Assembly (NCBI RefSeq): GCF_021249345.1
Contig: NZ_CP089588.1
Location: forward strand, 2,604,001-2,668,000
Direction of reading: 5' to 3'
DNA: 64,000 nucleotides
DNA from: Halobacterium wangiae
Lineage (GTDB): Archaea; Halobacteriota; Halobacteria; Halobacteriales; Halobacteriaceae
The translations under genes were made by a program, and so were the position numbers. Below the pieces are notes generated by a model that saw only the letters and a list, made by a program, of their open reading frames with translations, searched no databases and was not told the origin of the DNA. Below are positions 1 to 8,709 of this stretch, piece by piece; position 1 is the stretch's first letter; each line of letters begins with the position of its first letter.

Positions 1-889
1 CGGGCCGCCGACGACCCCCGAACAGGCGGTCGGAGAGCAACCCACTGCTGACCCGGGAGACGACACCGACCGCCGGGAACACGGCGACGAGCAGACCACT
101 CAGACCGATGGTGACCCCGATCTCGTCCGTGAGGAACGACGGCGCCCAGCTGTTGACGAACAGGTACAGCGAGTACGCCAGGAAGCCGAGACTGCCGACT
201 AGCCACACGCTACGGTTGCGGAGAACGCTCCCGAACTCCGCCAGACTCGGGGCGGAACCACTCCCTGTCCGGCCGAGGCCCTGGCTCGTCGGCCAGTACA
301 TCGCGAGGCCGACGAGCGGGATCGCGTTGAACACGAGGAAGATGGCGGGCCAGCCGAACTGCGCGGCGATGGTCGGCCCGCCGCCCTGACCGAGTGCGAA
401 CCCGACGGGGCCACTCGCCGTGAAGATTCCGACCGCCGTCGCGCGGCGGGACGCCTCGACGGCCCGGCTGACCATGTCGATGCTCGCGTTCCAGATGACC
501 ACGAAGGCGACGCCGCCACAGACCCGGGAGGCCAGCAGGAGGTAGTAGGCGTCGCGTTCGGCGGCGGCCCACCCCCAGACGCCGACGAGGAGCGAGACGA
601 CGATGGCGACCGCGACGGCGACCCGCGAGTTCGTCCGGTCCAGTACGGCACCGAGGGGGAGGCTGGCGAGCATCGCGGCGCCGAACATGCTCCCCACGAC
701 GAGGCCGGCCTTCGTCGCGTCGATGTCCATCGACGCCCGCACGAGCGGCGTGACGCTCGCTGGTGCGATCTCGTAGGCGGACAGCGCCATCGATATCAGG
801 CTCAATCCGGCGACGAGCGTCCAGCGCTCCCGTTCGGTGCGAGCAGCGTGGGCTCCCGTCGGGGAGTCGCTGCTCGTCTCGTCCGTCAT
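1..889 (-). CDS. MFS transporter, C-terminus cut by the window edge
   Basis: A reading frame without stops runs from an ATG at 889 to the left edge, giving about 296 residues of a multi-pass membrane protein. The N-terminus has a short acidic tail, then hydrophobic helices at regular spacing. An MFS loop motif (GAVLDRTNSR) follows the second helix, and a second RLFGGRR-type loop appears near the cut end. The first six helices and about two to three of the second half are present. The substrate cannot be read from this. It is divergent from nothing obvious: the next gene on the right is on the same strand. The 3' end lies outside the window. Confidence 0.85.
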   Translation of the reverse strand, partial: MTDETSSDSPTGAHAARTERERWTLVAGLSLISMALSAYEIAPASVTPLVRASMDIDATKAGLVVGSMFGAAMLASLPLGAVLDRTNSRVAVAVAIVVSLLVGVWGWAAAERDAYYLLLASRVCGGVAFVVIWNASIDMVSRAVEASRRATAVGIFTASGPVGFALGQGGGPTIAAQFGWPAIFLVFNAIPLVGLAMYWPTSQGLGRTGSGSAPSLAEFGSVLRNRSVWLVGSLGFLAYSLYLFVNSWAPSFLTDEIGVTIGLSGLLVAVFPAVGVVSRVSSGLLSDRLFGGRRRP

Positions 890-991
890 TGGCAGATGCT
901 GGCGGGTGCCGACCAAGAACCTGTGCTTCTGTGTAGTCCTGTCCGGGTTCTCCAGTGTCGGTCGAGACGACACCCGGGTAGGACTCGGTCG

Positions 992-1420
992 CTAGTGGCG
1001 ACGACCCAGGACGACGAGACTCCCCAGGAGGCCGCCGACGGCAAACGCCAGGGCGACGAGGAGACTCGCCACCGCCGCGATTACTCTCGGAATCCCGACT
1101 ACGAACTCGTCGGGTACGCCCGACGTCGCGAGCGCGTAGTGCAGGTGGTGGAAGACACCGACCGTGTCCGCGTAGAAGAGCGCCCACCAGAACACCGTAC
1201 CGACGCCGACGCCGACGATTGCGCCGGTCGCGACGCCCGCCTGGAGTGGCGCACGGTCGGTCGCCATCGCGGCGACGAAGCCACCGATTCCCCCGATGGC
1301 GACGACGCGTAGCGCAGTCGTCGCGGTGGTGGGGTGGTGGGGTGGCATCCCCGAGACGGCGACGAGGAGTGTGGCCTGGGCGAGGACGCCACCGAGGACG
1401 GCCAGACCGAATCGAGTCAC
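992..1420 (-). CDS. small four-helix membrane protein, DUF5518-like
   Basis: The 142-residue product starts at GTG and is almost wholly hydrophobic, with about four transmembrane segments (near residues 5-25, 40-55, 65-85 and 110-138). Glycine-rich helices and a short loop with histidines (FHHLHYAL) between helices 3 and 4 resemble the DUF5518 family of small haloarchaeal membrane proteins. The function of that family is unknown. It lies between the partial MFS gene and the divergent KaiC-like gene. There is no sign that it belongs to an operon with either one. Confidence 0.6.
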   Translation of the reverse strand: MTRFGLAVLGGVLAQATLLVAVSGMPPHHPTTATTALRVVAIGGIGGFVAAMATDRAPLQAGVATGAIVGVGVGTVFWWALFYADTVGVFHHLHYALATSGVPDEFVVGIPRVIAAVASLLVALAFAVGGLLGSLVVLGRRH

Positions 1421-1530
1421 GTCCGCTCGTCCGGGCGCGACGAACTGAAGCCTTCCGTTCTCGGGGGTCGCGACTTACATCGTTGTATACGTATCCCATG
1501 ACTACCATATCCTGGGAAGTTAGATTCAGA

Positions 1531-1537
1531 TTTATGT
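1531..1537 (+). promoter_or_regulatory. TATA box of the KaiC-like gene
   Basis: The AT-rich element tttatgt sits in a GC-rich setting and is centred about 27 bases before the ATG at 1560. This is the spacing expected for a leaderless haloarchaeal transcript and it supports that start codon. Confidence 0.6.
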
Positions 1538-1559
1538 AGGGAGGCGTCCTGCTCGGACC

Positions 1560-3014
1560 ATGAACGACATCTCTCTCTCCCGGTACTCCAGCGGCGTCCC
1601 GGGGCTGGACTCTCTTCTCCGCGACGGCTACGTCACCGAGCGCATGTACCTCGTGCTCGGACGGCCGGGGACGGGGAAGACCATCCTCGGCATGTCGTTT
1701 CTCGACGCCGGACTGCAGAACGGGGAGGACGCGCTGTACATCCACACCGAGGAGTCCCAGGAGGAGATCCTGATCAACGCGGCACGAGTCGGAATCGACC
1801 TCACGGACGTGGAGTTCCTCGACCTGGGACCCGAGTCCGACTTCTTCACCGAGAGTCGCGCCTACGAACTCGTCGACCCCCACGACATCACGGACGACAG
1901 GGTCATCGAACGCATCCGCGAGACCGTCGAGGACCTCGACCCGAGTCGCGTCCTCGTCGACCCGATCTCGCAACTGCGGTACTTCGAGCCGACCGACCAC
2001 CAGTACCGCCAGCGCATCATCTCGTTCATGCGATTCCTCCGCGAGCGCGGCACGACGGTGCTCGCCACGGAGTCCAACGACCCCGGACAGCACACCGAAC
2101 TCCGGTCGCTCAGCGACGGTGTCATCCGCCTCGAACGCGGCGAGAGCGGGCGACGCATCGAGGTGACGAAACACCGTGGCGTCGACGTCCCACGGGGCTC
2201 CCACGGGCTCGAGATCCGCGACGACGGCATCGAGGTGTACCCGGCGCTGCTCCCCAGGTCGAGAGACCGCGACTTCGATCCCGAACAGCTCTCCTCTGGC
2301 ATCGAAAATCTGGACACGCTGCTCGGCGGCGGCCTCGAACGCGGCACCGTCACCATCCTCAGCGGCCCTACGGGCATCGGGAAGTCGACGACTGCCGCGG
2401 AGTTCCTGACGGCCGCCGCGGCCGCCGGGAACGTCGGTCTCATGTACCTCTTCGAGGAGAACACCGAGACGTTCACGCACCGCTCGGAGTCCTTCGACAT
2501 CCCCATCACGGCGCTCCAGGAACGCGGCGCGCTCGCAGTCGAGGAGATCGAACCTCTCACGCGCTCGCCCGAGGAGTTCGCCCAACTGGTCAGCCGGCAG
2601 GTCGAGGAACACGACGCCGAACTCGTCGTCATCGACGGCGTCAGCGGCTACAAGCAGTCCCTCCACGGCGACAGGGCAGACACGACACGGAAGATCCATG
2701 CGCTCACGCGCTACCTGAAGAACGCGAACGTCTCCGTCATCCTCCTCGACGAGATCAGCGAGGTGACGGGGCTCCAGCAGCCCACGGGCGAACAGATCAG
2801 CTACCTCGCGGACAACATCGTCTTCATGAACTACATCGAGCGCCACGGCCGCATCGAGCGCGTCGTCGGCGTCCTGAAGAAGCGCGTCGGCGGCTTCGAG
2901 AGCACGCTCCGCGAGTTCGACATCACCGACGACGGCATCGAGGTCGGCGACCCGTTGAGCGGCGTCCGCGGCATCCTCGAGGGTGCTCCGGAGGTGATCC
3001 AGCGTGAGGAGTGA
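1560..3014 (+). CDS. dual RecA-type ATPase of the KaiC/GvpD/RAD55 family
   Basis: The 484-residue protein has two tandem RecA-like ATPase domains. The first (about 8-225) has Walker A GRPGTGKT at residues 34-41 and an acidic HTEESQEE segment like the catalytic glutamates of KaiC. The second (about 240-465) has Walker A GPTGIGKS at 269-276 and a second acidic FEENTE segment. Bacterial KaiC has the same double-domain form, but nothing here shows circadian function. In haloarchaea such proteins are common and mostly uncharacterised, and several sit beside sensor kinases. The TGA stop overlaps a possible GTG of the kinase gene downstream, so the two are very likely co-transcribed. I infer a signalling role coupled to ATP hydrolysis; the true output is unknown. 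Confidence 0.85.
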   Translation: MNDISLSRYSSGVPGLDSLLRDGYVTERMYLVLGRPGTGKTILGMSFLDAGLQNGEDALYIHTEESQEEILINAARVGIDLTDVEFLDLGPESDFFTESRAYELVDPHDITDDRVIERIRETVEDLDPSRVLVDPISQLRYFEPTDHQYRQRIISFMRFLRERGTTVLATESNDPGQHTELRSLSDGVIRLERGESGRRIEVTKHRGVDVPRGSHGLEIRDDGIEVYPALLPRSRDRDFDPEQLSSGIENLDTLLGGGLERGTVTILSGPTGIGKSTTAAEFLTAAAAAGNVGLMYLFEENTETFTHRSESFDIPITALQERGALAVEEIEPLTRSPEEFAQLVSRQVEEHDAELVVIDGVSGYKQSLHGDRADTTRKIHALTRYLKNANVSVILLDEISEVTGLQQPTGEQISYLADNIVFMNYIERHGRIERVVGVLKKRVGGFESTLREFDITDDGIEVGDPLSGVRGILEGAPEVIQREE

Positions 3015-3055
3015 GACGACTGCCCGCGCCCCGCGGGTTCCAGACTGGTAGCGCG

Positions 3056-4057
3056 ATGGCCGACATCCAGCTCCTCATCGACGACGACGCCGAGCGGACC
3101 GCCGTCCAGCAACTGCTGGCCCAGGAGGGGTACGAAGCCACCGCCGGCGACGACCTGCAGGCTGCGGACCTCTACCTCGTGGACGACTACTCGTTCCCCG
3201 AGTACCGGGAGGCGTTGCGTGCGGAGAAACGCGAACGCCAGCCGTCGTTCTGCCCGGTCTTCCTCATCCACCGCGAGGGGACGCGGATCGACCTCGACGT
3301 GGAGCACAGTCGGGACCCCGACGAACCACTCCTCGTCAACGAGACCATCGAGGCGCCAGTGGACAGAGCCGTCTTCTTCCGGCGGTTGACGAACCTCCTC
3401 GTGCGTCAGCGCCAGACCGAGGCGCTCGCGGACCGGAACGAGCGCCTCGACGACTTCGCGAGCAAGGCGAGCCACGAACTCCGCAACCCCCTGAACGTCC
3501 TCGCGGGCCGCCTCGAACTCGCCCGCGAGACGGGCGACGAGGAGCACCTGGCGGCGATGGAGCAGTCCATCGACCGCATCCACCGACTCGTCGAGGACGT
3601 GCTGTCGCTCGCGCGCACTGGCGACGTCGAGGTGGACCCGGAACCCGTCGACCTCGCGGCAGTCGTCGAGGAGTGCTGGTCGAGCGTCGAGACGGCGGCC
3701 GGGACGCTCGACGTCGGGACGACGGCGACCGTGCTCGCCGACGAGGACCGGCTCCTCCAGGTGCTCTCGAACCTCCTCCGGAACGCCGTCGAGCACGGCG
3801 GCCGGGACGTCACGGTGACCGTCGGGACGACGGCGACCGGTTTCTACGTGGCGGACGACGGGCCGGGCATCCCCCCGGCGGACCGCGGGCGAGTGCTGGA
3901 ACGCGGCCACGCCGGCGACGGTCACGGCACCGGACTCGGCCTGTCGATCGTCGCGGAGGTCGCGTCGGCGCACGACTGGGACCTGGCCGTGACCGAGAGC
4001 GAGGCCGGTGGCGCGCGCTTCGAGTTCCGGGCGGTCGAACTGGTCGACGGTCGGTAG
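3056..4057 (+). CDS. sensor histidine kinase with degenerate N-terminal receiver domain
   Basis: I chose the ATG at 3056 (333 residues) because the receiver-like fold begins directly after it; a GTG at 3011 overlapping the previous stop would add 15 unrelated residues. Residues 1-110 have the beta-alpha pattern of a response-regulator receiver, with acidic IDDDAE near the start and LVDDYS near residue 40. The usual lysine before proline is missing: the matching stretch reads IEAPVD. A HisKA domain follows with phospho-acceptor His140 (SHELRNP), then a HATPase domain with N box (LLRNAVEH), DDGPGIP and GTGLGLS. No membrane segment is present, so the protein is cytoplasmic. Its partner regulator is not adjacent. 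The KaiC-like ATPase directly upstream is the best candidate partner. Confidence 0.85.
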   Translation: MADIQLLIDDDAERTAVQQLLAQEGYEATAGDDLQAADLYLVDDYSFPEYREALRAEKRERQPSFCPVFLIHREGTRIDLDVEHSRDPDEPLLVNETIEAPVDRAVFFRRLTNLLVRQRQTEALADRNERLDDFASKASHELRNPLNVLAGRLELARETGDEEHLAAMEQSIDRIHRLVEDVLSLARTGDVEVDPEPVDLAAVVEECWSSVETAAGTLDVGTTATVLADEDRLLQVLSNLLRNAVEHGGRDVTVTVGTTATGFYVADDGPGIPPADRGRVLERGHAGDGHGTGLGLSIVAEVASAHDWDLAVTESEAGGARFEFRAVELVDGR

Positions 4058-4069
4058 TCCGCCGCTCGC

Positions 4070-4699
4070 TCATCGAGACGCGACGGCTGCGTCCACCAGT
4101 TTGGCCTCCGCGCGTCGCAGGTGTTCTTCGAGCGTCGAGCGTGCGAGTCCGAACCGCTCGGCCAACGCCGCCGTGGTCGTCGTCCGTGGGACCTCGTAGT
4201 ACCCGTCCTCGACGGCCGCCCGCAGGACGGCGTCCTGTCGCTCGGTCAGGTCGGCCGTGGGTGCGGCGGGCGACGCGGGGTCGGGCGCGCTCACCGAGCG
4301 CTTGTCCGCGACTGTGACGTCGTAGCGTTGCCGCAGGTCGTGGTACGTCGACGTGAGTGACTGAGCCGAGAGTGAGAGGACGCGGACCCGCTTCTCGCCG
4401 TCGACGTACGACAGTGGCGGGACGAGCAGGCAACCGTGGTCCGCGAGCACGTCCTCGACACCCCCGTCCTCCTCGCGGAGGCAGGCCGCGGTGACCGCGA
4501 GCGTGGTGTCGCCCTCCTTGACGCGTTCGCGGACGCCGACGCGCTCGTCGACAGCGGCGAGCACGCTGTCGGCGTCCGCGCCCCGGAGCTGGAGGAGGTC
4601 GCAGTGGTCGTTGCACCACAGCGCCATCCGCACGTCTGTCTCAGCCGTCGCGGCGGCGTAGACACCTCGACCCGACAGCCGGAACGTTGCTTGTTGCAC
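4070..4699 (-). CDS. HTH_10 (Bat-type) transcriptional regulator, probably of the hut operon
   Basis: The C-terminus (about 150-205 of 209 residues) is a typical HTH_10 domain: LTERQDAVLRAA, then GYYEVPR, then ALAERFGLARSTLEEHLRRAEAKL. The N-terminal 145 residues form the variable bacterio-opsin-activator-type sensor region, with CNDHC as a possible metal or ligand site. I chose a GTG at 4699 because a TATA-like element lies 26 bases upstream; an ATG at 4753 would run into the hutU promoter. The gene is divergent from hutU with 83 bases between the start codons, so control of histidine breakdown is the natural inference. Whether it activates or represses cannot be told. Confidence 0.8.
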   Translation of the reverse strand: MQQATFRLSGRGVYAAATAETDVRMALWCNDHCDLLQLRGADADSVLAAVDERVGVRERVKEGDTTLAVTAACLREEDGGVEDVLADHGCLLVPPLSYVDGEKRVRVLSLSAQSLTSTYHDLRQRYDVTVADKRSVSAPDPASPAAPTADLTERQDAVLRAAVEDGYYEVPRTTTTAALAERFGLARSTLEEHLRRAEAKLVDAAVASR

Positions 4700-4720
4700 G
4701 GTCCCACCCACGGACGCCGT

Positions 4721-4728
4721 GATAAAGA
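4721..4728 (-). promoter_or_regulatory. TATA box of the HTH_10 gene beside hut
   Basis: Read on the minus strand this is a TTTATC-type TATA element, centred 26 bases before the GTG at 4699. It decides that start against the longer ATG form. Confidence 0.55.
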
Positions 4729-4737
4729 ACCCGTCTA

Positions 4738-4769
4738 GTGACGGTCCACACACCTTTGTCGTTCGTCAC
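4738..4769. promoter_or_regulatory. inverted repeat in the hutU promoter
   Basis: Perfect 6-base arms, GTGACG at 4738-4743 and CGTCAC at 4764-4769, flank 20 bases. The enclosed part contains the weak TATA-like cctttgtc where the hutU TATA box should be, about 27 bases before the ATG at 4783. A regulator bound here would cover the promoter. Six-base arms can arise by chance, so this is only a candidate operator. Confidence 0.3.
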
Positions 4770-4782
4770 CCAACGAGTACGC

Positions 4783-6570
4783 ATGACAGACGCCCCAGAC
4801 GGCTCCTTCGAGGTGGGTGCCCCGTCCGAACAGTGGCGCGACTACCAGGGTGCGCCGACCGGATCCGAACTCGAGTGTGAGGGATGGCGTCAGGAGGCCG
4901 CCCTCAGGATGCTGAACAACAACCTCGACCCCGAGGTCGCGGAGAAACCCGAGGACCTCGTGGTGTACGGCGGGACGGGCCGAGCGGCCCGGTCCTGGGA
5001 CGCCTACGACGCCATCCTCGACGAACTCCGCGAACTCGGCGACGAGGAGACGCTGCTCGTCCAGTCCGGGAAACCCGTGGGCGTCTTCGAGACGCACGAG
5101 CGAGCGCCCCGGGTGCTCATCGCGAACTCGAACCTCGTCGGGAAGTGGGACAACTGGGAGCACTTCCACGAACTCGAGTCGAGGGGGCTCATCATGTACG
5201 GCCAGATGACCGCGGGGTCGTGGGCGTACATCGGCACCCAGGGGATCATCCAGGGGACCTACGAGACGCTCGCCGAGGCGGGTCGCCAGCACTTCGGCGT
5301 TCCCGCGAGCGAAGCGAACGGGGGCTCGGCAGACGAGCAGAGCGAGTCTTCCGGCGGCGACCTCTCGGGCCGCATCGTCGTCACGGGTGGTCTCGGCGGC
5401 ATGGGCGGCGCCCAGCCGCTGGCGGTGACGATGAACGAGGGCGTCTGCATCGCCGCGGAGGTGGACGAACGCCGCATCGACCGCCGCATCGAGACGGGTT
5501 ACTGCATGGAGAAGACCGACGACGTCGGCGAGGCCATCCGGAAGGCCGAGGAAGCCGCCGAGGCCGGCGAACCGTACTCCGTCGGCGTGCACGTCAACGC
5601 CGCGGACATGCTCGAGGAGATGCTCGACCGCGGGTTCGTGCCGGACATCGTCACGGACCAGACGAGCGCACACGACGAACTCGAGGGGTACTACCCGAGC
5701 GGCTACACGGTCGCGGAGGCCGACGACCTCCGGGAGCGCGACCCCGAGACGTACGTCGAGGAGAGCCTCGACACGATGGAGCGCCACGTCCAGGGCATCC
5801 TCGACATGCAGGACGAGGGTGCCATCGCGGTCGAGTACGGCAACAACATCCGCGGCCAGGTCGCGACCCACCGCGACATGGAGACCGCGTTCGACTTCCC
5901 GGGGTTCGTCCCGGCGTACATCCGTCCGCAGTTCTGCCGCGGGCGGGGACCGTTCAGGTGGGTCGCGCTCTCCGGTGACCCCGCGGACATCCACCGGACG
6001 GACGAGGCCGTCAAGGAACTGTTCCCGGAGAAGGAGTCGCTGCACCGCTGGGTCGACCTCGCGCAGGAACAGGTGCAGTTCCAGGGCCTGCCGAGTCGAG
6101 TGTGCTGGCTCGGATACCAATCAGACGGAGAAGACGGCCTCACGGAGCGCGCGACGTTCGCCCTCCGCATCAACGAACTCGTCGCCGAGGGCGAGATCGG
6201 AGCGCCGGTCGTCGTGACCCGGGACCACCTCGACGCCGGCAGCGTCGCCAGCCCGAACCGCGAGACGGAGGCGATGAGAGACGGGTCTGACGCGGTCGCG
6301 GACTGGCCGATTCTGAACGCGCTGTTGAACACGGCGGCGGGCGCGGACATCGTGAGCGTCCACGACGGCGGCGGCGTCGGCATCGGGAACGCGTTGCACG
6401 CGAACAACCACGTCGTCCTCGACGGGACCGACCTCGCCGCCGAGAAGGCCCGCCGCGTGTTCACCACCGACCCAGGGATGGGCGTCGTCCGGCACGCCGA
6501 CGCGGGCTACGAGGCGGCACTCGCCGAGGCCCGGGAGTCGGGCGTCGACGTGCCCATGGAGGACCGATGA
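4783..6570 (+). CDS. hutU: urocanate hydratase (urocanase)
   Basis: This enzyme hydrates urocanate to 4-imidazolone-5-propionate, the second step of histidine breakdown, using a tightly bound NAD. The 595-residue product has urocanase landmarks throughout: [15 protein letters not shown], the NAD-binding [43 protein letters not shown] and [12 protein letters not shown]. Cys441 in the RVCWLG segment matches the active-site Cys410 I remember from Pseudomonas putida. The acidic insert near residues 175-195 ([13 protein letters not shown]) lies just before the NAD motif and looks like a haloarchaeal addition. I chose the ATG at 4783, since the 15 extra codons upstream are not urocanase-like. It is the first gene of hutUGIH and overlaps hutG by four bases. 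Confidence 0.97.
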   Translation: MTDAPDGSFEVGAPSEQWRDYQGAPTGSELECEGWRQEAALRMLNNNLDPEVAEKPEDLVVYGGTGRAARSWDAYDAILDELRELGDEETLLVQSGKPVGVFETHERAPRVLIANSNLVGKWDNWEHFHELESRGLIMYGQMTAGSWAYIGTQGIIQGTYETLAEAGRQHFGVPASEANGGSADEQSESSGGDLSGRIVVTGGLGGMGGAQPLAVTMNEGVCIAAEVDERRIDRRIETGYCMEKTDDVGEAIRKAEEAAEAGEPYSVGVHVNAADMLEEMLDRGFVPDIVTDQTSAHDELEGYYPSGYTVAEADDLRERDPETYVEESLDTMERHVQGILDMQDEGAIAVEYGNNIRGQVATHRDMETAFDFPGFVPAYIRPQFCRGRGPFRWVALSGDPADIHRTDEAVKELFPEKESLHRWVDLAQEQVQFQGLPSRVCWLGYQSDGEDGLTERATFALRINELVAEGEIGAPVVVTRDHLDAGSVASPNRETEAMRDGSDAVADWPILNALLNTAAGADIVSVHDGGGVGIGNALHANNHVVLDGTDLAAEKARRVFTTDPGMGVVRHADAGYEAALAEARESGVDVPMEDR

Positions 6571-7478
6571 ACCTGACCGCGCCGCCGGAGTGGGAGGGGA
6601 CGTCGTCGGACCCCAACGACGAGCAGTTCGGGGACGTCGTCGAGTCCGTGGCCCCCGAGAGCGCGGCGGACTACGACGCGTTGCTGGTCGGCGAACCGTA
6701 CGACGGCGCAGTCATCGGCCGGAAGGGCGCGGTCGGCGGCCCGACCGCGATCCGCGAGGCGCTCGCGGGCGTGAAGAGCCACCACTTCGAGACGGGGCCG
6801 GTCGCGTCCGTCGGCGACCTCGGCGACGTCCAGGTGCGCGCAGACAGCGTCTCGGAGGCGCAGGCAGCGTTCCAGGACGCCGCTCACAGCGTCCACGACC
6901 TGCGTGCGGTCCCCGTCTTCGTCGGCGGGGACAACTCGCTGTCGTACGCGAACGCCAGCCCGCTGCTCGAACGCGGGTCTCTCGGCGTCGTGAGCTTCGA
7001 CGCCCACCTCGACTGCCGCGAGGTACGGGGCGAACCGTCCAGTGGCACGCCGTACCGACAGCTGTTCGAGGCGGGCCTCGACGCGCTGGCCGTCGTCGGC
7101 GCGCGCCACTTCGAGACCAGCACGCGGTACGCCGACTACCTCGACGAGCAGGGTGGGCGTGTCGTCACCGCCGAAACCGTCGGCGCGGACCCCGATGGAG
7201 CCCTCGACGCCGCACTCGCCGCGATGGGCGACGTCGACCAGGTGTACGTCAGCGTGGACGTCGACGTCCTCGACGCCGCCTACCCGGGGTCGAGCGCACC
7301 GACGCCGGGCGGTCTCCAGCCCAGAGAGCTGTTCCGCCTCGTGCGCCGCATCGCGGGCCGACCACGGGTCGCCGGTTTCGAGGTCGTCGAGACGGCGCCG
7401 CCGCTGGACACGGACGGTCGAACGGTCGACGCGGCCGCCCGCTGTATCGCGCACTTCCTCGGGGGGTACCATGACTGA
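6567..7478 (+). CDS. hutG: formimidoylglutamase (ureohydrolase family)
   Basis: The enzyme hydrolyses N-formimidoyl-L-glutamate to glutamate and formamide. At 303 residues it has the length of the arginase/agmatinase family. The two-manganese site is visible: Asp145-Ala-His147-Leu-Asp149 and Asp231-Val-Asp233. The first ligand motif reads GGDN with Asn123 where arginases have GGDH. I remember an asparagine there in other formimidoylglutamases, so I read it as a substrate-class mark and not as damage. It starts in an ATGA overlap with hutU and ends eight bases inside hutI. Context makes the hut assignment firm; agmatinase would be the alternative without it. Confidence 0.93.
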   Translation: MNLTAPPEWEGTSSDPNDEQFGDVVESVAPESAADYDALLVGEPYDGAVIGRKGAVGGPTAIREALAGVKSHHFETGPVASVGDLGDVQVRADSVSEAQAAFQDAAHSVHDLRAVPVFVGGDNSLSYANASPLLERGSLGVVSFDAHLDCREVRGEPSSGTPYRQLFEAGLDALAVVGARHFETSTRYADYLDEQGGRVVTAETVGADPDGALDAALAAMGDVDQVYVSVDVDVLDAAYPGSSAPTPGGLQPRELFRLVRRIAGRPRVAGFEVVETAPPLDTDGRTVDAAARCIAHFLGGYHD

Positions 7479-8709
7479 CCCCGAAGCCGTCGTCCACGGC
7501 GCCGCGGAACTGGTCGTCGGCCCGGACTCGGACCGCGGGCTCCGGAGCTACGAGGACGGCGCGGTGGCGATCGTCGACGGGAGCGTGGCGATGGTCGGCA
7601 CTACAGAAGACGTGATCGCGGAGTACCCACCGGAGAACGCGGCAACCGCCGTCGACGCCTCCGGCCAGACGGTGATTCCGGGGTTCGTCGACCCCCACAC
7701 CCACGCGCTGTTCGCGGGGGACCGCTCCGATGAGTTCGCGCAGAAACTCCGCGGGAAGTCCTACCAGGAGATTCTCGCGGCGGGCGGCGGCATCCTCCGC
7801 ACCGTCGGGGCCGTTCGCGAGGCCACCGACGAGGAACTCGTCGCGAACCTCACTGCCCAGCTCGACGCGATGCTCGTCCACGGCACGACCACCGCCGAGG
7901 TCAAGACCGGCTACGGACTCGACACGGAGACCGAACTCCGGATGCTCGACGCCATCGAGCGCGCCACCGCCGACCACCCGGTCGACGTGGTGGTGACCTT
8001 CATGGGCGCTCACGCCACGCCCGAGGGGATGGACACGGAGGCGTACGTCGACGAGGTCGTCGAGGAGCAACTCCCCGCGGCCGCCGAGCGCGACGTCGCG
8101 GAGTTCTGTGACGTCTTCTGCGAGGAGGGTGTGTTCACCGTCGAGCAGTCCCGCCGAATCCTCGAAGCGGGCCGCGAGCACGGTATGCAACCGAAGCTCC
8201 ACGCCGAGGAGTTCACGCGCCTCGGGAGCGCCCAGCTGGCCGCGGAACTCGACGCGGTGAGCGCGGACCACCTGCTGCACGCGAACGAGGCGGACGCAGA
8301 GGCGCTCGCCGACGCGGGCGTCACGCCCGTGCTCCTCCCCGGCACGGCGTTCTCACTCGGCGAGTCGTACGCAGACCCCGGGCAGTTCCAGGACGCCGGC
8401 GCTCCGGTCGCGCTCGCGACCGACCTCAACCCGAACTGCTACAGCCAGAGCATGGGGTTCGCGGTGGCGCTGGCCTGCAACGGGATGCGGATGACGCCCG
8501 CGGACGCGCTGCTCGGCGCGACGGCCCACGCCGCCCGCGCTGTCGACCGCTCCGACGGTACGGGGACGCTCCGCGAGGGGGCGCCCGGCGACGTCGCCGT
8601 CGTGGACGGTCCGAGCCACGTCCACGTCCCGTACAACTTCGGCGTGAACACCGTCACGACCGTGCTCAAGGACGGAACGCTGGTCGTGGACGGAGGTGAG
8701 ACGGCGTGA
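7471..8709 (+). CDS. hutI: imidazolonepropionase
   Basis: This amidohydrolase opens the imidazolone ring to give N-formimidoyl-L-glutamate. The 412-residue protein has a beta-sandwich start, then the metal site His76-Thr-His78 ([11 protein letters not shown]), a central ligand region (HAEEF), and the late aspartate in ATDLNPN. The substrate loop with GGGILRTV is also typical. The ATG at 7471 overlaps the end of hutG; the open frame further upstream is only the shadow of hutG. The TGA stop overlaps the GTG of hutH. It acts between hutU and hutG in the pathway, so gene order differs from reaction order. Confidence 0.96.
   Translation: MTDPEAVVHGAAELVVGPDSDRGLRSYEDGAVAIVDGSVAMVGTTEDVIAEYPPENAATAVDASGQTVIPGFVDPHTHALFAGDRSDEFAQKLRGKSYQEILAAGGGILRTVGAVREATDEELVANLTAQLDAMLVHGTTTAEVKTGYGLDTETELRMLDAIERATADHPVDVVVTFMGAHATPEGMDTEAYVDEVVEEQLPAAAERDVAEFCDVFCEEGVFTVEQSRRILEAGREHGMQPKLHAEEFTRLGSAQLAAELDAVSADHLLHANEADAEALADAGVTPVLLPGTAFSLGESYADPGQFQDAGAPVALATDLNPNCYSQSMGFAVALACNGMRMTPADALLGATAHAARAVDRSDGTGTLREGAPGDVAVVDGPSHVHVPYNFGVNTVTTVLKDGTLVVDGGETA

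Noticed and set aside
210-2846. Long open frame (878 codons) on the minus strand
   Set aside because: It is antisense to the KaiC-like gene and crosses the MFS and DUF5518 genes. High GC keeps antisense frames free of stops; the product has no recognisable motif.
6933-6935. Asn123 of HutG in place of the usual manganese-binding histidine, taken first as a damaged site
   Set aside because: I recall asparagine at this place in other formimidoylglutamases, and the rest of the site is intact. It is better read as a family trait.
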